Assembly (NCBI GenBank): GCA_028686425.1
Contig: JAQUBZ010000008.1
Span: forward strand, 1 to 64,000
Source: Bacteroidales bacterium
GTDB taxonomy: Bacteria > Bacteroidota > Bacteroidia > Bacteroidales > UBA932
Reading direction: 5' to 3'
Length of the DNA stretch: 64,000 nucleotides
The notes beneath the pieces were generated by a model. The model was not told where the DNA came from and made no database searches. It saw only the letters and a program-made list of their open reading frames with translations. Below, in pieces: positions 31,124 to 40,240 of the stretch (positions within the stretch are counted from its first letter, which is position 1; every line of letters begins with the position of its first letter). The position numbers and the translations under genes were made by a program.

Positions 31124-32998
31124 TTAATTATTATTTTCTACAATTACATTATATATGTCATCGGTGTTGTATCCGCATTCGGAATAGAGCTCCGAAGGCG
31201 TACCCTGCTCTACGAACTTATCGGGGATGCCGAGCCCGATGACTTTGCAATTAACATTATTGTCTGCAACATATTCAGAAACAGCACTATGCAGCCCTCC
31301 AATAATCGTGCCGTCTTCGAGAGTGATGATAGTGTGAACCTTACTGCATACCTCTTTTAATATGTCGGTATCTAAAGGCTTCAAAAATCGCATGTCATAG
31401 TGAAGAACCGATATTCCATCCTTCTCTGCCATAATGACCGCTTCTGTACCTTTATTTCCTATGGCTCCGATGCTTAGGAGGGCAATCCCCTGACCTTCGT
31501 GCAATTTCGTCCCTTTTCCTAATTCTATTTCTGCAAATTTGACATCTTTCCATTTTGTGCCGTTGCCGTTGCCTCTGGGATACCTTATAATAGTAGGGCC
31601 ATATTTCGGCAATGAAGCGGAATACATCATGTTTCTCAGTTCGAGCTCGTTAAGTGGGGCGGCAATGCAAATGTCCGGAACAGCTCTGAAGCAGGCCAGA
31701 TCGAAAGAGCCGTGGTGAGTTGCTCCGTCCTCTCCGACAAGACCTCCACGATCGAGGCAAAGTACGATTTTTAGCTTTTGAAGGGCCACATCGTGAATCA
31801 TATTGTCGTATGCACGCTGTGAAAATGAAGAATAGATATTGCAGAAAGGGAGAAGCCCCTCGGCTGCAAGTCCTGCCGAAAAAGTGACTGCATGCTGCTC
31901 GGCAATGCCTACATCAAACGTTCTTTCAGGCATTTGGGCCATCATTATATTCATACTGCATCCTGTGGCCATGGCGGGAGTGATTCCGACAATTTTGTCG
32001 TTTATCCTTGCCAAATCGAGCAGTGTCTGCCCGAATACATCCTGAAATTTGGAAATCTCGGTTGCTTTTTTGGAGGTTCTTTTTCCTGTTTTCAGATCGA
32101 AAGTGCCGGGTGCATGCCAGATAGTCTGGTTGTCTTCGGCAGGTTTGTACCCTTTTCCCTTTATAGTGATGACATGAAGCAATTTAGGCCCCGGAATATG
32201 TTTAAGGCGGGAAAGTGTGGTAACAAGCTGATTGATGTCGTTTCCGTCAATCGGACCGAAATATCTGAATCCGAGGGAGTCGAAAAATGATCCCTGCTCA
32301 CTTGTCTTGATAAGCGATCTCTTGAGATTCTTTACATTTTTCTGGATGAAACGCCTTATTCTGCTCGCACCCAACCTATCCCAGACATTTTTCTTCAATT
32401 TGTTGTATCTGACACTTGTAGCAACTTTGATCAGATAGTTGTGAAGAGCTCCGGTGTTCGTGTCTATCGAAATCTGGTTGTCGTTCAGAATTACGAGAAG
32501 GTCGGTTTTAAGTGAACCGGCATTGTTCAGCCCTTCAAAAGCAAGTCCTCCGGTCATGGCTCCGTCACCGATGACGGCGATGACGTGCTCTTTTTTTTGT
32601 TGCAATTCGGCGGCAACAGCTATTCCGAGAGCGGCTGAAATAGAGGTTGACGAGTGCCCGGTGCCGAAGCAGTCGTATTCACTTTCGGATCTTTTTGGGA
32701 ATCCGCTGATACCGTGATACTTCCTATTCAGTTTGAAAGATTCGCGTCTTCCCGTGATTATTTTGTGAGCGTAAGCCTGATGCCCCACATCCCATACAAT
32801 CTTGTCTGTAGGAGTGTCAAATACTTTATGCAGAGCCACGGCAATCTCAACCGCCCCCAAACTCGATCCTATATGCCCCGGATTCTCCGAGCAACACTCT
32901 ATGATGTACTCTCTGAGCTCGGAACACAACTGTTTAAGGTCCTCAGCCGATAATTGTTTCACATCTGCGGGACTATTGATATTGCTTAATATTGACAC
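31124..32998 (-). CDS. dxs: 1-Deoxy-D-xylulose-5-phosphate synthase
   Basis: 624 residues. It joins pyruvate and glyceraldehyde 3-phosphate, the first step of the MEP isoprenoid pathway. Visible are the thiamine-diphosphate motif GDGAMTGGLAFEGLNNAG with ILNDNQ, the N-terminal NPGHIGSSLGAVEIAVALH and the transketolase C-terminal domain. It starts 1 bp after the purA stop and ends 4 bp before the FeoB-like gene. Confidence 0.97.
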   Translation of the reverse strand: MSILSNINSPADVKQLSAEDLKQLCSELREYIIECCSENPGHIGSSLGAVEIAVALHKVFDTPTDKIVWDVGHQAYAHKIITGRRESFKLNRKYHGISGFPKRSESEYDCFGTGHSSTSISAALGIAVAAELQQKKEHVIAVIGDGAMTGGLAFEGLNNAGSLKTDLLVILNDNQISIDTNTGALHNYLIKVATSVRYNKLKKNVWDRLGASRIRRFIQKNVKNLKRSLIKTSEQGSFFDSLGFRYFGPIDGNDINQLVTTLSRLKHIPGPKLLHVITIKGKGYKPAEDNQTIWHAPGTFDLKTGKRTSKKATEISKFQDVFGQTLLDLARINDKIVGITPAMATGCSMNIMMAQMPERTFDVGIAEQHAVTFSAGLAAEGLLPFCNIYSSFSQRAYDNMIHDVALQKLKIVLCLDRGGLVGEDGATHHGSFDLACFRAVPDICIAAPLNELELRNMMYSASLPKYGPTIIRYPRGNGNGTKWKDVKFAEIELGKGTKLHEGQGIALLSIGAIGNKGTEAVIMAEKDGISVLHYDMRFLKPLDTDILKEVCSKVHTIITLEDGTIIGGLHSAVSEYVADNNVNCKVIGLGIPDKFVEQGTPSELYSECGYNTDDIYNVIVENNN

Positions 32999-32999
32999 G

Positions 33000-34268
33000 T
33001 CAGTCTTCTCTGATAATGGTTTGTTCCCTGTCCGGTCCGAGTGATATGATCTTGACCGGAACTTTTGTCTCTTCCTCTATAAATTTGACATATTTCATAA
33101 ATTCATAAGGAAGATTTTCTTCTTTCTTAATTTGTGAAAGATCCTTTTTCCAACCTGCAAACTCTTTATAAACAGGCTCGATTTCGGCATAAGTGTCGAA
33201 AGGGACATGCTCCGAGTATTCGCCGTTGACTTTGTATCCTGTAGCAACTTTGATAGTATCAAATGTGTCGAGCACGTCGGCTTTCATCATGATAAGTTCT
33301 GTCACTCCGCTCAGCATGATTGCATATTTGAGGGCGATAAGGTCAAGCCATCCCGTTCTGCGCGGACGTCCGGTAGTTGCACCAAACTCGAATCCTCGCT
33401 GTCTAAGCTCTTCTCCTACGCTGTCGTTCAATTCGGTAGGGAACGGACCGCTTCCCACTCTTGTACAATAAGCCTTGAAAATGCCATAAACTCTCCCTAT
33501 TTTTGAAGGGGCTACTCCAAGTCCTATACATGCACCTGCACAAGCTGTAGATGATGATGTAACAAAAGGATACGACCCGAAGTCAATGTCAAGCATTGAA
33601 CCTTGAGCTCCCTCAGCAAGTATTTTTTTGTTCTTATCTAAAAATTCATTGATAACATACTCTCCGTCGATAAATTCAAACTGCTTCATGTACTCGATTG
33701 CATCAAGCCATTCCTTTTCATTCTGATCAGGATCGTACTGGAAATCAAATTGTTTCAGAAAGGAAATATGTTTGGTCTTAAGGGCATTGAATCTCTCGAT
33801 AAAATCCGTGGCAAGTATGTCTCCGACTCTCAGTCCGTTTCTCCCTGTCTTGTCCATGTATGTGGGACCTATTCCCTTTAAAGTGGAGCCTATCTTGGAT
33901 TTGCCCTTTGAAGCTTCGGATGCTGCATCTATAATGCGGTGGGTAGGGAGTATGAGGTGAGTTTTCTTTGAGATTTTAAGTCTCTCCCTGATTGGAACAC
34001 CGAGCTTTTCGATGTCCATACATTCTGTTCTGAAAATAATAGGGTCGAGTACAACACCGCTGCCTATGATATTGATGGTGTTCTTTCTGAATACACCGGC
34101 AGGAATCGAATGCAGTACGAATTTGGTATCTCCGAAATTGAGAGAGTGTCCTGCGTTCGGACCACCCTGAAAGCGAGCTATTACGGGATATGTGTCGGCT
34201 AACACGTCAACTATCTTCCCTTTTCCTTCGTCTCCCCATTGGAGACCCAATACAACGTCAAGTTTCAT
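33000..34268 (-). CDS. purA: Adenylosuccinate synthetase
   Basis: 422 residues. It makes adenylosuccinate from IMP, aspartate and GTP. The N-terminal LGLQWGDEGKGKIVD carries the catalytic Asp and P-loop; GPNAGHS, TGRPRRTGWLD and the C-terminal GPDR follow. It heads an apparent operon with dxs and the FeoB-like gene, divergent from the transporter pair. Confidence 0.98.
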   Translation of the reverse strand: MKLDVVLGLQWGDEGKGKIVDVLADTYPVIARFQGGPNAGHSLNFGDTKFVLHSIPAGVFRKNTINIIGSGVVLDPIIFRTECMDIEKLGVPIRERLKISKKTHLILPTHRIIDAASEASKGKSKIGSTLKGIGPTYMDKTGRNGLRVGDILATDFIERFNALKTKHISFLKQFDFQYDPDQNEKEWLDAIEYMKQFEFIDGEYVINEFLDKNKKILAEGAQGSMLDIDFGSYPFVTSSSTACAGACIGLGVAPSKIGRVYGIFKAYCTRVGSGPFPTELNDSVGEELRQRGFEFGATTGRPRRTGWLDLIALKYAIMLSGVTELIMMKADVLDTFDTIKVATGYKVNGEYSEHVPFDTYAEIEPVYKEFAGWKKDLSQIKKEENLPYEFMKYVKFIEEETKVPVKIISLGPDREQTIIRED

Positions 34269-34429
34269 ATTTATAAAATAATTAATAATTATTGTCTTTC
34301 AAAAAACACGCTAAGTTACAACTTAAATATGATATGAAAAAATAAAACAAATTGATTTTGCTTTTTGCCGAAAATACACTATATTGCTCTGTTATTTTTA
34401 AAAATACAAATCAATTAAAAAACACCATA

Positions 34430-35854
34430 GTGGAAAAAGTTAGAACACTGCTAAAAGATTCAGCAGCAGCCAGATGGACTGCTCTCGTCTTATTGGCCAT
34501 GGCTATGTTTTTCGGATACATATTCATGGACATTCTCTCTCCTTTAATGGAGATGCTTGTTGATACAAGAGGGTGGGCCCCTGCATCTTACGGAAGATAT
34601 GCCGGTTCCGAGACATTTCTCAACGTATTTGTATTCTTTTTGATATTTGCAGGTATTATTCTCGACAAAATGGGTGTGAGGTTTACGGCCATACTTTCGG
34701 GAACGGTGATGTTCCTCGGTGCCGCCGTTAACTATTATGCCGTATCTCCCGCATTTATAGGAAGCGGTATGGAGACAGCCATGAACAACTTTATGAATCT
34801 GCCCGATACAGCATGGAATATTACACCATTCTGTGCCGGAATGCCGGCTTCTGCAAAGATGGCCGCCATCGGTTTCATGTTTTTCGGATGCGGAGTCGAA
34901 ATGGCCGGAATTACTGTATCAAGAGGAATAGTCAAATGGTTTAAAGGTCATGAGATGGCCCTTGCAATGGGTGTGGAGATGGCTCTGGCCCGTGTAGGTG
35001 TTGCGGTAGTAATGGTATGTTCACCGATTGTTGCAACCAAAGTTGGAGCTGCTCCCGAAGTGTCGCGTCCTGTATTATTGGCAGTGCTTCTGCTTCTTGT
35101 CGGCCTGATTTCGTTTATCGTATATGCATTCATGGACAAGAAACTTGAGAAACAGATGGGGGAGAGCGGTGAAGAGAAAGATGATCCTTTCAAATTTTCC
35201 GATTTGGGCAAATTGTTTGGAAGCAAAGTGTTCTGGATTGTGGCAATTCTCTGTGTATTATACTATTCGGCAATATTTCCGTTCCAGAAATATGCAATCA
35301 ACATGCTTCAATGCAACCTGCAGCTGACTGCAAGTGCTGCCGGAAAGATATTTTTCTGGTTCCCGCTTGGAGCTGCCGCAATCACTCCGTTCCTCGGTAA
35401 CTTTCTCGACAAGAAGGGTAAAGGGGCTACAATGTTGATTTACGGAGCGTTGCTGATGATAGTATGTCACCTTACATTTGCATTCGTGCTTCCTGCCACC
35501 AAGTCGGCTGTTGTTGCTTACGCTGCCATCATATTGCTCGGCATATCATTTTCTCTGGTCCCTGCAGCCTTGTGGCCGTCGGTTCCGAAACTTGTGGAAG
35601 AACGTTATCTCGGTTCTGCATACGCAGTTATTTTCTGGATACAGAATATAGGACTGTATCTGTTCCCGATGATTATAGGAAGGACACTTGCCAATGTCAA
35701 TCCGGGAGTGACCGATCCTCTGCAATACAATTATACGGTTCCTATGATTGTATTCTCTTCTTTGGGATTTCTTGCCCTGATCTTCGGATTCTGGCTGAAA
35801 GCAATTGATCATAAGCGCGGATATGGCTTGGAACTGCCTAACATAAAGAAATAA
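34430..35854 (+). CDS. MFSD1-like major facilitator transporter, first of a tandem pair
   Basis: 474 residues and 12 membrane segments. I chose the GTG at 34430 rather than the upstream ATG at 34352. From there the protein (MEKVRTLLKDSAAARW) aligns from its first residue with the next gene (MNKTIKLLRDSKSARW), and both then have 474 residues. Motifs LDKMGVRFTA, VKWFKGHEMALAMGVEMALARVG and YLGSAYAVIFWIQNIG resemble the MFSD1 family, whose human member exports dipeptides from lysosomes. A cytoplasmic loop (KQMGESGEEKDDPFKFSDL) joins the halves. The substrate is unknown; small peptides or amino acids are a guess. Confidence 0.83.
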   Translation: MEKVRTLLKDSAAARWTALVLLAMAMFFGYIFMDILSPLMEMLVDTRGWAPASYGRYAGSETFLNVFVFFLIFAGIILDKMGVRFTAILSGTVMFLGAAVNYYAVSPAFIGSGMETAMNNFMNLPDTAWNITPFCAGMPASAKMAAIGFMFFGCGVEMAGITVSRGIVKWFKGHEMALAMGVEMALARVGVAVVMVCSPIVATKVGAAPEVSRPVLLAVLLLLVGLISFIVYAFMDKKLEKQMGESGEEKDDPFKFSDLGKLFGSKVFWIVAILCVLYYSAIFPFQKYAINMLQCNLQLTASAAGKIFFWFPLGAAAITPFLGNFLDKKGKGATMLIYGALLMIVCHLTFAFVLPATKSAVVAYAAIILLGISFSLVPAALWPSVPKLVEERYLGSAYAVIFWIQNIGLYLFPMIIGRTLANVNPGVTDPLQYNYTVPMIVFSSLGFLALIFGFWLKAIDHKRGYGLELPNIKK

Positions 35855-35883
35855 TCTAATTACAATATCAATTACTTCTATCT

Positions 35884-37308
35884 ATGAACAAAACTATTAA
35901 ATTGCTGAGGGACTCCAAAAGCGCACGCTGGATAGTACTTGCGTGTCTTGTTGTCCCGATGTTTGCGTCGTACTTCTTTGATGACATGTTTTCGACATTG
36001 TCACATATTTTCAAAACTCCCGAACTGCTTGCTTTGGGATGGAATGCCCAGGACTATGGATTTTATGCCGGCGGTTATTCTTTCCTTTGCGTATGGGGAG
36101 GTCTGATTATCTGCGGTATGCTACTTGACAAGTGGGGTGTTCGTTTTACCGGCTCTCTGTTTGTAGGGATGATGGTAGGCGGTGCGGCTTTGGTTGCATA
36201 CGCCATCTCCGGAAGCTTTGCCGATAGCGCCCTGTGCTCGTGGATGGGCGGATTTATGGGTAAACCTTCTCTGATTCTCGCATATATAGGATGTATGCTG
36301 TTCGGTCTCGGCAGTGAAATTGCCGGTGTGGCGGTGACAAGATCCATTGCAAAATGGTTCAAAGGGAAAGAGATGGCTTTAGCCATGGGACTTCAATTGT
36401 CAATCGCCAGACTCGGTACAGCTACCGCTTTTGTGGTGTCCCCTATGCTTGTAGCAGCACAAGAGCCTGATCTTCAGGGTATCATCTATCCGTTTATCCA
36501 GACCAACAAGCCTGCTCTTGTAGGCGTGGGACTTCTGTTGATTGGAGTTATTGTCTGGAGTGTGTTCATCACCATGGACGCCCGCTTTGACAAACAAGTT
36601 GGAGAAACAGACAAAAAAGAGGTTGGAGAAGAGGATAAATTCAAGTTCTCTGATATATTTAAAGTGTTGACAAACAAGCATTATCTGCTGATTTCACTAC
36701 TTTGTGTATTCTTCTACTGCTGTATAATATCGTTCAAGAAATTTGCAACATCTATTCTGATACCGCGCTTTGACATCGATGTCGAGGTTGCAAAATGGAT
36801 GGTAGCCATGATACCTTTCTTCACGGTGATATTTACCCCTTTGTTCGGCTCCCTTGTCGATAAGATAGGTAAAGCTACCACATGGATGATTACGGGTTCA
36901 TGTCTTGTACTTGCAGCTCACCTGATTATAGCGTTTGCTCCGGAAGGGGTCACTTTCTTCGGCTATCTCGGCATTTCACTGCTTGGAATAGGATACTCTC
37001 TCGTCCCAGCTGCAATGTGGCCGTCAGTTCCGAAGATTGTTCCCGAAAAGAATCTCGGTACTGCATATTCTCTAATCTATTGGATTCAGAATATGGGAAT
37101 GCTGCTGGTTCCGATTTTCGTGGGCGGCATCTTCAAAAAATATGTTCTGGAAGCAGGTAATCACACTCAGGAGATAAATGCAGCTGTAAGTGCAGAGTAC
37201 ATCTTCATAGGTCTGGGTATTGTTGCAATTGTCGTTTCAATACTTCTTGCCCGTTCATCGAAGAGGAACCCTCAGCTCGGCATCGACCTGCCTAACAAGA
37301 AAAAATAG
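35884..37308 (+). CDS. MFSD1-like major facilitator transporter, second of a tandem pair
   Basis: 474 residues, the same length and layout as its neighbour 29 bp upstream: LDKWGVRFTG, AKWFKGKEMALAMGLQLSIARLG, loop KQVGETDKKEVGEEDKFKFSD, then SLVPAAMWPSVPKI and NLGTAYSLIYWIQNMG. The two are clearly paralogs from an old duplication, with divergence spread along the whole length. They may act as a heterodimer or take different substrates. A terminator follows about 60 bp after the stop. Confidence 0.83.
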   Translation: MNKTIKLLRDSKSARWIVLACLVVPMFASYFFDDMFSTLSHIFKTPELLALGWNAQDYGFYAGGYSFLCVWGGLIICGMLLDKWGVRFTGSLFVGMMVGGAALVAYAISGSFADSALCSWMGGFMGKPSLILAYIGCMLFGLGSEIAGVAVTRSIAKWFKGKEMALAMGLQLSIARLGTATAFVVSPMLVAAQEPDLQGIIYPFIQTNKPALVGVGLLLIGVIVWSVFITMDARFDKQVGETDKKEVGEEDKFKFSDIFKVLTNKHYLLISLLCVFFYCCIISFKKFATSILIPRFDIDVEVAKWMVAMIPFFTVIFTPLFGSLVDKIGKATTWMITGSCLVLAAHLIIAFAPEGVTFFGYLGISLLGIGYSLVPAAMWPSVPKIVPEKNLGTAYSLIYWIQNMGMLLVPIFVGGIFKKYVLEAGNHTQEINAAVSAEYIFIGLGIVAIVVSILLARSSKRNPQLGIDLPNKKK

Positions 37309-37365
37309 GCGTCGAGTCATAATCGATTTGCAGACAAGAAAATAGACGTAATCTATTCATAATTT

Positions 37366-37402
37366 AAACCCGGAGTGTTTATTAGAACTTTCCGGGTTTT
37401 TT
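37366..37402 (+). terminator. Intrinsic terminator of the transporter pair
   Basis: AAACCCGGA, 16-nt loop, TCCGGGTTTTTT. Confidence 0.85.
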
Positions 37403-37654
37403 GTGAAGATTTGTCGTAAGAGCCTCCGCGTCAACGTTGTAGATTTATTATCATTTATTCTTTTGACCATTTATCCGGGATAAGATTGCGATTTGTTTCG
37501 CTGATTTTTGAAAGAATAATGACTGTCAATCAATAAGTTATCTCTGTTGCCGTCCCCCGCCGTAGGTATCACCCTTAATATAACCATTTCACCTACTGCC
37601 ATACAATCCTCCGAACACCATCAAGAATGCTTTCCCCATGTGTCTTGAAAAAAG

Positions 37655-37864
37655 TTGACACATTGTCTTGTCCTGATTTTGGTCCTTGAAAAGGATACAT
37701 ATTTGTGCCGTTTTAATAGGAAGCGACATTATTGCTCAACAAACGACGCAGATTTAGCTTTGCTTTATGGGGTGGAGTACATTTCCCACATTAAATCTGT
37801 ACATCCAAATATGGAGCAGAAGCAGAAATGTATTGATAAAATGGTGAAATCTCTTGGAAAGTAA
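37655..37864 (+). CDS. Small ORF of unknown function, doubtful
   Basis: 69 residues (MTHCLVLILVLEKDTYLCRF... ending QKCIDKMVKSLGK). I do not recognise it. For it speaks its stop codon, which directly abuts a long-stem terminator; against it, no recognisable motif and no clear start signal. It may be the 3' remnant of a larger gene, perhaps carried by an insertion sequence. Confidence 0.25.
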   Translation: MTHCLVLILVLEKDTYLCRFNRKRHYCSTNDADLALLYGVEYISHIKSVHPNMEQKQKCIDKMVKSLGK

Positions 37865-37907
37865 ATGACAACCCCCGAAAGAAATTGTCTCTTTCGGGGG
37901 TTGTCAT
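37865..37907. terminator. Strong long-stem terminator
   Basis: ATGACAACCCCCGAAAGA, 7-nt loop, and the exact reverse complement: an 18-bp perfect stem. There is no long T run on either side, so it may act through its stem alone or protect a 3' end. Confidence 0.65.
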
Positions 37908-37972
37908 GTCTTACTGTTGTCAGATGAGTTTGTAACGGACACGTCTATGCAGCTTGCCGACGGGACCTAAGG

Positions 37973-38065
37973 ATAAATCATCTGAGATTTAGAAATGTCG
38001 TCGATGCAACCTGCATGGTCGGATATGATCGACAGGACTACGCATAAATCATCTGAGATTTAGAA
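37973..38065. repeat. Direct repeat pair copying the 3' end of ssb
   Basis: ATAAATCATCTGAGATTTAG plus AA occurs at 37973-37994 and 38044-38065, 71 bp apart, and GTCGTCGATGC follows each copy at slightly different distance. The right copy includes the ssb stop codon. It looks like a small local duplication. Confidence 0.8.
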
Positions 38066-38602
38066 TGGAAGGTCGTCGATGCCTTCGTCACTTGAAAAAT
38101 CGTTGGCAGGATTCTGAGGCTGCATGGCAGGCTGTGCCTGTGATGGTGTCTGCTGATAGTTCTGCTGTGCAGGCTGCTGATAACCGCCCTGCTGATAGCC
38201 CGACTGCTGGTTGCCGCCCTGCTGATAGCCTTGTTGAGATGGAGCATATCCCGAACCACCTGCAGGATTGTCCGCTTTTCTTCCAAGCAATTGGATGGTA
38301 TCTGCCAAAATCTCTGTTGTGTAACGTTTGACACCATTCTGGTCATCCCATGAACGGGTGCGAATACGGCCTTCGACATAAATCTGAGTGCCTTTTCTGA
38401 TATAATTGCCGGCAAGATCTGCAAGTTGTCTCCAAGCGACGACATTGTGCCACTCGGTAATCTCCTTGGTCTCTCCGGATCTGTCTTTGTATCTTTCAGA
38501 GGTGGCCAATGTGATGGTTGCCACTGATGCACCACCTTCAAGATGTCTGACTTCAGGATCTTTCCCTACGTTTCCGATTAGTATTACTTTGTTGATTGAC
38601 AT
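38060..38602 (-). CDS. ssb: Single-stranded DNA-binding protein
   Basis: 180 residues: an OB-fold domain (about 1-110; INKVILIGNVGKDPEVR, TEWHNVVAWRQLADLAGNYI, YVEGRIRTRSW), a Gln/Gly/Tyr-rich linker of short repeats (YQQGGNQQSG) and the acidic tip DDLPF that binds partner repair and replication enzymes. All the parts expected of a bacterial SSB are present. Confidence 0.97.
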   Translation of the reverse strand: MSINKVILIGNVGKDPEVRHLEGGASVATITLATSERYKDRSGETKEITEWHNVVAWRQLADLAGNYIRKGTQIYVEGRIRTRSWDDQNGVKRYTTEILADTIQLLGRKADNPAGGSGYAPSQQGYQQGGNQQSGYQQGGYQQPAQQNYQQTPSQAQPAMQPQNPANDFSSDEGIDDLPF

Positions 38603-38661
38603 AAAAATTAAATTTCTGCTAAAATACGATTTAATAGCAACAATCGAAAATAATTATCGGA

Positions 38662-39150
38662 TTATTTTTCTTTTTTGAGGGTTATGTCCTGATTATCAAG
38701 TACTGCTTTGCCGCTATACCACGAATCGTCTCCACCTGTGTATTTCATCTTGATGTCAAGTGAATCTTTCAGGAATGTACCGCCATTCTCATCTCCGTCA
38801 ACATCTTCGGCAATTATGCGCAATGTGGCGGCAGGAAATTCCCTCTCTCTGACGAAAGAGTAATTGCCCTTAGAATCTGTATAGAGGGTATCGTATGGGA
38901 TGAAAGGATAATCGTAAATGACGGAGGATGTGTTCTTTTGTGCAGAACCTACCACAACCCTGACCTGATTGATTCCGTTGCCCGATTCGTCCTTAATCTT
39001 GCCTGATATTTTATAATCAGCAGAAGGGGTTCCATACATACATTTCGGAATAGGAAGTAAATTTAAAATGAAGTCGCAGCTTGTCAGTCCTATGGCCGAT
39101 ATGGCCAGAAAAAATAAACTCTTTAATCCAAGGTGTCTTTTTGTGCGCAT
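38662..39150 (-). CDS. Putative lipoprotein resembling the rSAM-associated lipoprotein family (copy 2)
   Basis: 162 residues with a lipobox (ISAIGLTSC) and one beta-sandwich domain starting at MYGTPSADYKISGKIKDESGNGINQVRVVV, like a carboxypeptidase-regulatory or SusC N-terminal fold. The MYG-[TS]-P opening and this domain match my memory of the Bacteroidales lipoproteins encoded beside a radical SAM/SPASM enzyme. No radical SAM gene is in the window, so the name is tentative. It is 12 bp after a paralog with the same layout (YTDSKGNYSF, TGGDDSWYSGKAVLDNQDITLKK). Confidence 0.65.
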   Translation of the reverse strand: MRTKRHLGLKSLFFLAISAIGLTSCDFILNLLPIPKCMYGTPSADYKISGKIKDESGNGINQVRVVVGSAQKNTSSVIYDYPFIPYDTLYTDSKGNYSFVREREFPAATLRIIAEDVDGDENGGTFLKDSLDIKMKYTGGDDSWYSGKAVLDNQDITLKKEK

Positions 39151-39162
39151 AATTATGAATTA

Positions 39163-39636
39163 TTATTCTTTTTTAAGTGTAATATCTTGATTCTCAAGGA
39201 TTGCCTCGCCTTTATACCAACTTCCGTCTCCACCGGTGAATTTAATATTGCTAATATTGATGGAATCACTTTTAAACTTGCCTCCGTTACCCTCTCCATC
39301 AACATCATTGGCTAATATACGAATGTTGGTTTGAGGCATGGTTTCCGAAAAAGAATAGTTACCATTCGAATCTGTATAGAGAGTATCTATAGGGCGGAAA
39401 TAATTAATATTTTCCATGTATGTCATAGGCCACCCTACAACGACCTGAATGCCATTGATTCCTTTTCCTGCCTCATCCTTGACTTTACCGGAAATGCGAT
39501 AATTAGCTGTCGGACTGCCGTACATCAGCAGCTGACCGCCTATAGTCTCTATTAAACCATTACAACTCGTCATTCCTATTGCCGACAAAAGCATTAGAAA
39601 CAATGCCTTAATTCCATAATGTCTTTTCATTTTCAT
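39163..39636 (-). CDS. Putative lipoprotein resembling the rSAM-associated lipoprotein family (copy 1)
   Basis: 157 residues, lipobox LSAIGMTSC, then MYGSPTANYRISGKVKDEAGKGINGIQVVV and the same ending as its neighbour (TGGDGSWYKGEAILENQDITLKKE). The pair arose by tandem duplication. The cysteine-poor bodies give no hint of modification. Function unknown; an outer-membrane or periplasmic location is implied by the lipobox. Confidence 0.65.
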   Translation of the reverse strand: MKMKRHYGIKALFLMLLSAIGMTSCNGLIETIGGQLLMYGSPTANYRISGKVKDEAGKGINGIQVVVGWPMTYMENINYFRPIDTLYTDSNGNYSFSETMPQTNIRILANDVDGEGNGGKFKSDSINISNIKFTGGDGSWYKGEAILENQDITLKKE

Positions 39637-39676
39637 AATTACGATATTTGTTTATTTTATATTAATCGATTAATAG

Positions 39677-40072
39677 TCAGTCTAATACCCGTGGAAGTCC
39701 ATCCGACTGTTTTTCAACCTTGGAAATCACATTCTTCAGAAAATATTCGGGTTCCGTCTCAGTCCTGTTCTCGTCAACATCGTATGTCCTCATATAGACA
39801 GTAATAATATATTCGTATCCCGATTCGTAATCAAATCCGTTGATGACATTGTAAAACGGCAACCAATCATCTTCGTCAGCAGACGATTTGACTGCCAGAA
39901 AAGTTCCATACTGAGACAATCCGGCAACTTCAACCTTTTGTGAAGCTACAGTAAGAAGCACATCCGTATCTTTGTATCCCTTATCATCTTTTGCATCATA
40001 CGGACTTTTTGCACAACTGCTCAACGTCAGTACGACTGTAAGCAGTATCAGTATAAGTTCTTTCTGTTTCAT
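39677..40072 (-). CDS. Small DUF4377-like lipoprotein
   Basis: 131 residues with lipobox (VVLTLSSC) and a compact domain with DDWLPFYNVINGFDYESGYEYIITV, the form of DUF4377. Members are small secreted or lipidated proteins of unknown role, often linked with stress or META-domain proteins. It precedes the two lipoprotein paralogs by about 40 bp and may share their transcript. Confidence 0.65.
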   Translation of the reverse strand: MKQKELILILLTVVLTLSSCAKSPYDAKDDKGYKDTDVLLTVASQKVEVAGLSQYGTFLAVKSSADEDDWLPFYNVINGFDYESGYEYIITVYMRTYDVDENRTETEPEYFLKNVISKVEKQSDGLPRVLD

Positions 40073-40240
40073 ATCAACTATATTAAAAATGCAATTGTTC
40101 GCAATTACTGCGTAAAAAAGTAAAATAAACCGTTTTCATGCTAAAGTTTTGTTTAACCAACTTTCATAGTATAGATGCAACAACTGCCTGAAATGTTGCA
40201 CAGACATAAAAATAGTTATTAACAATTCGTGGAATAAATG

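Larger units (their letters stand above)
37403..38059. other. Gene-poor intergenic stretch
   Basis: Between the transporter terminator and ssb I see no convincing gene apart from a doubtful 69-codon frame (37655-37864) and a strong terminator (37865-37907). A 22-bp direct repeat at 37973-37994 and 38044-38065 copies the end of ssb. The motif AAAAAAGTTGACAC near 37649 resembles the left end of the IS remnant at 55620, which hints at an old insertion. Confidence 0.5.

Noticed and set aside
38038..38541. 167-codon minus-strand ORF in another frame over ssb
   Set aside because: Shadow of the Gln-rich ssb linker; the ssb frame has the OB fold and the acidic tip.
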